Source of the DNA: Chloroflexota bacterium
GTDB lineage: Bacteria; Chloroflexota; Dehalococcoidia; Tepidiformales; Tepidiformaceae
Assembly (NCBI GenBank): GCA_016234445.1
Contig: JACRBT010000002.1
Location: 62,001-126,000, forward strand
Direction: 5' to 3'
Length of the DNA stretch: 64,000 bases
The notes under the pieces were generated by a model. It saw nothing but the letters and a program-made list of their open reading frames with translations. It was not told the DNA's origin and did not search any database. A program made the translations under genes and the position numbers. This document shows, in pieces, positions 60,330-64,000 of this stretch (position 1 is its first letter; each line of letters opens with the position of its first letter).

Positions 60330-61439
60330 ATGCCACAGACCCTCATCAGCGGCGACCGGACGACGGTGCTGGCGGGCGCCACGTCCGAAGGTGACGCGCT
60401 CTGGGTCCCCGTGGGGGACCTTGAACCTGCGTCGGGTTGGACCCTGAAACCGGAAGGCGCCTGCCGGGGCGAGGAGTGCGTGCCAATCCCCCGCGGGCAG
60501 GAGTCGCTGTTCGTGCGGCCGGGGCTGTTCAACCTGGCGGCTCTCGCCGGGTACCTCGGGCAGCCGGTGGTGCACGACGCCCGGCGTAACGCGTGGGTCA
60601 TCGGTGAGAGCGCCGGGCGGCGGGCGGCCGGGCTGGATTCGCTCGAAGCGCCGGATTTCACCCTGCCCGACCTCCAGGGAAACCTCCACTCCCTCCACGA
60701 CTACCGCGGGAAGAAGGTGTTCCTCGTCTCGTGGGCGAGCTGGTGAGGGTGCCGGTTCGACCTGCCCGTGTGGCAGGCGCTGTACCAGGAGCTCGAAGGC
60801 AAGGGCTTCGTCGTCATCGCTGTGGCGCTTGAGTCGCGTGGCGCGGAAGCGGCGCGGCCCTGGATCGAGGCCGCGAAAGCGACCTACCCCTGCCTGGTCG
60901 ACGCGACACACATCGTCGCTGAACGCTACGGGATGGTGAACGTTCCGATCGGCGTGTGGATCGACGAAGCCGGAACGATCGTCCGGCCGCCCGAGCCGGC
61001 CGGCACGACCGACTCCTTCCGGGCGATGGATCGCCAGACGTTCGCCCTCTCGGCGGAGGCCCGTGCCGACCTGCGAAACGCGCGGGCCTCCTACGTTGCG
61101 GCGCTGCGCGACTGGGCGGAACGGGGAGCAGCCTCGAAGTTCGCGCTGTCCCCTGAGGAAGTCCGCCGGCGGATGGCGCCGCCCGACGAGGCCAAGGCAC
61201 GCGCCACAGCCTGCTTCCGCATGGGAGAATACCTCCACGCGGTGGGCTTCGAAGGCGACGCTCGCGCATACTTCGACGAGGCAACCCGCCTGCACCCACA
61301 GAACTGGGCGTTTCGCAGGCAGGCGTGGAACCTGGAGGATCCGATGAAGGCAGGCGGCAAGGAGTTCTGGGCCGCGGTCGACGCCCTCGGCGACGGCCAC
61401 TACTACGATCCCGTCGAGATGCCGGCGGTGCAGCCATAG
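60330..61439 (+). CDS. Candidate selenoprotein of the thioredoxin/redoxin fold, UGA as selenocysteine
   Basis: A 369 aa protein if the TGA at 60744-60746 is read as selenocysteine (residue 139). The active site then reads SWASWUGCRFDLPVW, replacing the usual W-C-x-x-C or W-C-G-C of TlpA/ResA-like redoxins. Both sides are in one frame: before it, a C-terminal part of the leader domain with EAPDFTLPDLQGNLHSLHDY (typical redoxin start); after it, the rest of the fold including VNVPIGVWIDEAGTIV with the cis-Pro strand. The N-terminal 100 residues and the last 90 are unassigned; the end is helical and might be TPR-like. A SECIS-like hairpin follows. An ordinary nonsense mutation is the alternative, but the reading frame is well kept on both sides. 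Confidence 0.8.
60761..60777 (+). promoter_or_regulatory. SECIS-like hairpin downstream of the UGA
   Basis: CCTGCC and its exact complement GGCAGG form a 6 bp stem around the loop CGTGT. The stem starts 14 nt after the TGA and has a G among the first two loop bases, matching the bacterial SECIS rule for SelB binding as known from fdhF. It lies wholly inside the coding region, as bacterial SECIS elements do. Confidence 0.6.
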
Positions 61440-61981
61440 CCGCGCCGGGAGAGAGCGGCGACCGGGTTGTCGGGCCGCTGCGGGAAGCGCGGCAGCCGCT
61501 CTACGACGGCCTGAAGCAGTTGCAGCTGGCGGCGCAGGCCGTTTCGTCGGCGGAACCACGGGTTGCGGCGGCGGCGATCGACGCGGCCCGAACCTACCTG
61601 GACGAGGTCCTGCTCCCGGCCCTCAACGCGGAGGAGTTCACGCTCTTCATCGCCGTGAACAGCGTGTTCTCCCACCCGGAGGGCTGCGAAGTGATGTCGG
61701 TGCAACACCGGCGGATCCGGGCGATGGTGAGCGACCTGGGCAAGGTCGCCGACGCGGCCCGAAAGGCCGACGACCTGAAAGCCTACGAGCGCTACCTTCA
61801 GCCGCTGCTCTACGGCCTCTACGCGCTGATCCGGACCCACCTGGAGAGCGAGGACGAAGCGTATCTCCCGCTCCTCGACGAACAGCTTTCCGAGTCGCAG
61901 GTCCAGGTGATCGTGACGAACATTGGCCGCGTCTCCGCGAGTTCGATGCCGGGCGCGGAACCCGGCAAGGCGGCACACTAG
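61325..61981 (+). CDS. Hemerythrin-like protein with uncertain start
   Basis: A protein of up to 218 aa whose conserved part begins at about base 61470: PLREARQPLYDGLKQLQLAA, then LNAEEFTLFIAV, VQHRRIRAMVSDL and RTHLESEDEAYLPLL, following the pattern of HHE-type di-iron proteins. One expected His (LLPH) reads LLPA. The upstream GTG at 61325 would overlap the selenoprotein gene by 115 bp and its first 37 residues look non-native; no ordinary start lies between. An ATA at 61436 overlapping the selenoprotein TAG as ATAG would give MAAPGESGDRVV and is a possible rare start. The gene is probably co-transcribed with the selenoprotein. Confidence 0.65.
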   Translation: MEPGGSDEGRRQGVLGRGRRPRRRPLLRSRRDAGGAAIAAPGESGDRVVGPLREARQPLYDGLKQLQLAAQAVSSAEPRVAAAAIDAARTYLDEVLLPALNAEEFTLFIAVNSVFSHPEGCEVMSVQHRRIRAMVSDLGKVADAARKADDLKAYERYLQPLLYGLYALIRTHLESEDEAYLPLLDEQLSESQVQVIVTNIGRVSASSMPGAEPGKAAH

Positions 61982-61985
61982 CAGC

Positions 61986-63215
61986 GTGAATGGCATTTCG
62001 CGGACGCTGAGGATCGCGGCGGTCGCCGTCCAGGGCGGCATCCTTGCGCTCTCCCTCTACCAGTCGTTCATCACGGTCGCCGGGCGTGCCCGTGCCAGCC
62101 GGCCAGCGAAGCCGCGAGAAGAGGACGCCGGGCGGCCGCTGCCTTCGATCGCCGCCATCATCTGCGCCCGGAACGAAGAGGTAGCCATTACCGATGCCGT
62201 GGCGGGGCTGCTCGGCCAGGACTACCCCGCGCACCTCTCGCGCGTGGCCGTGATGGCGCACAACTGCACGGACAAGACGGCGGAGCTGGCGCGGGAAGCG
62301 GGCGCAACCGTGGTCGAAGTGCTAACCGAAGCGCCGGGCAAGGTCCACGGGCTCCGCGCCGGGCTCCAGCTCTACGGCGACCATTGCGACCTCATCGGGG
62401 TATTCGACGCCGACACGCGGGTGAAGCCGAGCCTGTTCCACCAGATCGCGGCGGCAAGCGCCGGGGAAGACTGCCTGCAGGCCGAGACGATCCCGCACGA
62501 CGTCCATGCCGTGGTCGCGAGCGGGTATGGGCTTGGGCGAAAGGCCCGGAACCTCCTCTGGTGGCAACCGCGGGCGGCGCTCGGGCTTGGGTCGACGATC
62601 AACGGGACCGGGTTCTTCATCCGGCCGGCGGTCCTGGCGGCGATGCTGGGCGAGTCCCACACGCTGACGGAGGACCTGGAGTTGACCGCGCGACTCTACG
62701 CGAGCGGCCGGCGCGTCGCCTACCTCCCGGGCGTCCAGGTGGTGGTGGAGGAACCGGAGCAGTTCTCGTCGTCGATGAAGCAACGGCTTCGGTGGGTGCG
62801 GGGCCACCTGGGGGTGGTGCGATTCACCTGGCCGGCGCTTGCCCGGCGGGCGGCCACGGGCGACGCCCGCGCCTTCGACATGGCCGTCTACCTGTTGACG
62901 CCCACCCGGCTCATCACCCGCGTGGGGGTGAGCGGGATGGCGGCGGCGACAGTCCTCCGGGCGCCGTTCGCGTTCCCGGTGTGGGTCGTGGGGCCTTCGG
63001 TGGCGCTGGAATGGGTGCTACCGTTCGGGGTGCTCGTGCGCGAGCGTGTGGTCGAACCTTCGCTGGAGGGTGCGCGGACGACGCTGACGCACGCGCTCCT
63101 GAGCCTCTGCTGGTTCCCGCTGGGGGTGGCGGCGCTGTTCACCGCCAGGGTCAAGGCGTGGGACCTCACACCGCGCGCCGCCGCAGGAGACCGCGATGCC
63201 GTCCCGACGCGATAG
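61986..63215 (+). CDS. Family 2 glycosyltransferase with membrane helices
   Basis: A 409 aa processive-type glycosyltransferase. It starts at GTG; a hydrophobic helix at residues 10-30 precedes the catalytic domain (SIAAIICARNEEVAI). Sugar-nucleotide and metal motif DADT (GVFDADTRVKPSLF), a second acidic motif TEDLELT, and KQRLRWVRG (QxxRW). Two or three C-terminal helices follow. It resembles hyaluronan/cellulose-type synthases or poly-N-acetylglucosamine synthases. It lies 4 bp after the hemerythrin-like gene and overlaps the next gene by 20 bp. Confidence 0.88.
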   Translation: MNGISRTLRIAAVAVQGGILALSLYQSFITVAGRARASRPAKPREEDAGRPLPSIAAIICARNEEVAITDAVAGLLGQDYPAHLSRVAVMAHNCTDKTAELAREAGATVVEVLTEAPGKVHGLRAGLQLYGDHCDLIGVFDADTRVKPSLFHQIAAASAGEDCLQAETIPHDVHAVVASGYGLGRKARNLLWWQPRAALGLGSTINGTGFFIRPAVLAAMLGESHTLTEDLELTARLYASGRRVAYLPGVQVVVEEPEQFSSSMKQRLRWVRGHLGVVRFTWPALARRAATGDARAFDMAVYLLTPTRLITRVGVSGMAAATVLRAPFAFPVWVVGPSVALEWVLPFGVLVRERVVEPSLEGARTTLTHALLSLCWFPLGVAALFTARVKAWDLTPRAAAGDRDAVPTR

Positions 63216-64000
63216 CCTGCTCGTGCCGGGCCGCCGGGCGGCAACCGTCTATGCCGCCGGTGTGGCCGTGATCTCCGCGACCTGGTTGTTCGGGTTTGCA
63301 CTGCGCGTGCCGGTCTGGTCGGCGGACATCCGGATGTTCCAGCGGCCCTTTATGAGCGCGACCGCCGCCCCGGCCGGGTGGGTTGGGAGCTTCGACGGCG
63401 GCATCCAGGCGCTGGTGAACTGCACACTCCTGGTGGCGCTGGCGTCGGCCGCCTACATCGTCTGCCTCCTGGCGCTGCGGCGAGGGTTCGCCCACAGCTA
63501 CGCGGCCGCTGTGGCGGGGACCGCGATCGCCGCACTCGCCATCCTCCCGATGGTGCCGCAGGTATCGCCGGACGCCACGCACCTCGCCGCCGATGTGCGC
63601 ACGCTCTGGCTGCACGGCAAGTACCCGACGGACCGGGACGCCGCCCCGGCAAGCATCGACGACCCGGTGGCGCAGCAGGTGGGCAACTTCAAGGACTCCT
63701 GGAGCGGCTATGGGCCGGTTGCCTACGCGATCGGCGGCGCGCCGCTACCGTTTGTCGGCGACAACTTGCGAGCGAACGTGCTGGGGCAGAAGGCGGTGTC
63801 GGGCGTCTTCCTCGTGCTCCTTGCCGCCGCCTCGGGGTTCGCCGCCAGGAGGCTGGGGCGCGATCCGGGCCTGGTCGCGGGCATGGTCGGGCTGAACCCC
63901 CTGATGCTCTTCGTCTTCCCCGGAGATGGACATAACGACACGATCATGATGGCTTTCGCGGTGGCAGGGCTGCCGTTCGTGCTTGCGCTGCCATGGCGGT
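63196..64000 (+). CDS. Polytopic GT-C-like membrane glycosyltransferase, 3' end cut off
   Basis: The frame is open to the last base, giving at least 268 residues: MPSRRDSLLVPGRRAATVYA and onward, with hydrophobic helices at about 18-38, 70-95, 98-118 and several near the end. A large extracellular loop contains SGYGPVAYAIGG and later GDGHNDTIMMAFAVAG, a pattern seen in mannosyltransferases of the GT87/DUF2029 type. It overlaps the GT2 gene by 20 bp, so both probably act on one glycan. Its C-terminus lies outside the window. Confidence 0.72.
   Translation, partial: MPSRRDSLLVPGRRAATVYAAGVAVISATWLFGFALRVPVWSADIRMFQRPFMSATAAPAGWVGSFDGGIQALVNCTLLVALASAAYIVCLLALRRGFAHSYAAAVAGTAIAALAILPMVPQVSPDATHLAADVRTLWLHGKYPTDRDAAPASIDDPVAQQVGNFKDSWSGYGPVAYAIGGAPLPFVGDNLRANVLGQKAVSGVFLVLLAAASGFAARRLGRDPGLVAGMVGLNPLMLFVFPGDGHNDTIMMAFAVAGLPFVLALPWR

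Noticed and set aside
60744-60746. The UGA as a simple nonsense mutation or sequencing error
   Set aside because: Frame and homology continue on both sides, the position equals the active-site Cys, and a SECIS-like hairpin follows. It is kept as the main alternative, not as the call.

Overview
The window is a 64 kb piece of a GC-rich bacterial chromosome with tightly packed genes, many sharing 1 to 4 bp start/stop overlaps and using GTG or TTG starts. The gene content suggests a heterotrophic, respiring member of the Chloroflexota (Dehalococcoidia or Tepidiforma-like): a complex I operon, many CaiB-type CoA transferases, MaoC hydratases and acyl-CoA dehydrogenases, a crotonyl-CoA carboxylase/reductase, and a LexA box of the Gram-positive type that is also known from green non-sulfur bacteria. 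This placement is an inference; there is no rRNA gene to test it.

Layout. 1-2993: end of a PcrA/UvrD helicase and an MscS channel. 2990-8526 (minus): CoA transferase, MaoC, acyl-CoA dehydrogenase, crotonyl-CoA carboxylase/reductase and a Gfo/Idh oxidoreductase. 8761-18516: a good promoter followed by nuoA-C-D-H-J-K-(small gene)-L-M-N and ybeY; every iron-sulfur subunit of complex I (B, E, F, G, I) is missing here. 18588-21879: dnaX-ybaB-recR-recO. 22070-28285: a matrixin-like protease, an FmdB protein, metG-tatD-polyprenyl synthase, a crotonase with altered catalytic residues, and a small membrane protein whose promoter spacer contains a LexA box. 28295-31877: a heterodimeric ABC exporter. 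31969-35230: a lipoprotein, a serine hydrolase and an AlgH protein. 35271-40924 (minus): a six-gene operon (malyl/citramalyl-CoA-type lyase, CoA transferase, MaoC, acyl-CoA dehydrogenase, MaoC, MmgE/PrpD) whose content matches itaconate-type C5 dicarboxylate catabolism.

40980-48901 is the accessory part: a 38 bp direct repeat, a truncated transposase, secreted proteins of unknown role, comM, a tRNA-Arg(CCG), and three membrane-anchored paralogs that share a short N-terminal domain. Two of these carry seven-blade RCC1-type propellers outside the membrane. 49117-55974 groups DUF2249, two NnrS/heme-copper-like membrane proteins, a DUF59 protein, a Crp/Fnr regulator and a FecCD-type metal or cobamide importer, and looks like a nitric-oxide or heme stress locus. 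55984-60232 (minus) encodes an SDR, an epoxide-hydrolase-like enzyme and two tandem CaiB proteins. 60330-61439 is a thioredoxin-fold gene read through an in-frame UGA at the active site, very probably selenocysteine, with a SECIS-like hairpin just downstream. A hemerythrin-like gene, a GT2 glycosyltransferase and a truncated polytopic GT-C-like protein close the window.

The strongest new observations are the candidate selenoprotein (60330-61439), the LexA-box-controlled small membrane protein (27629-27905), the shared-domain RCC1 locus (44740-48901), and the complex I operon without iron-sulfur subunits.
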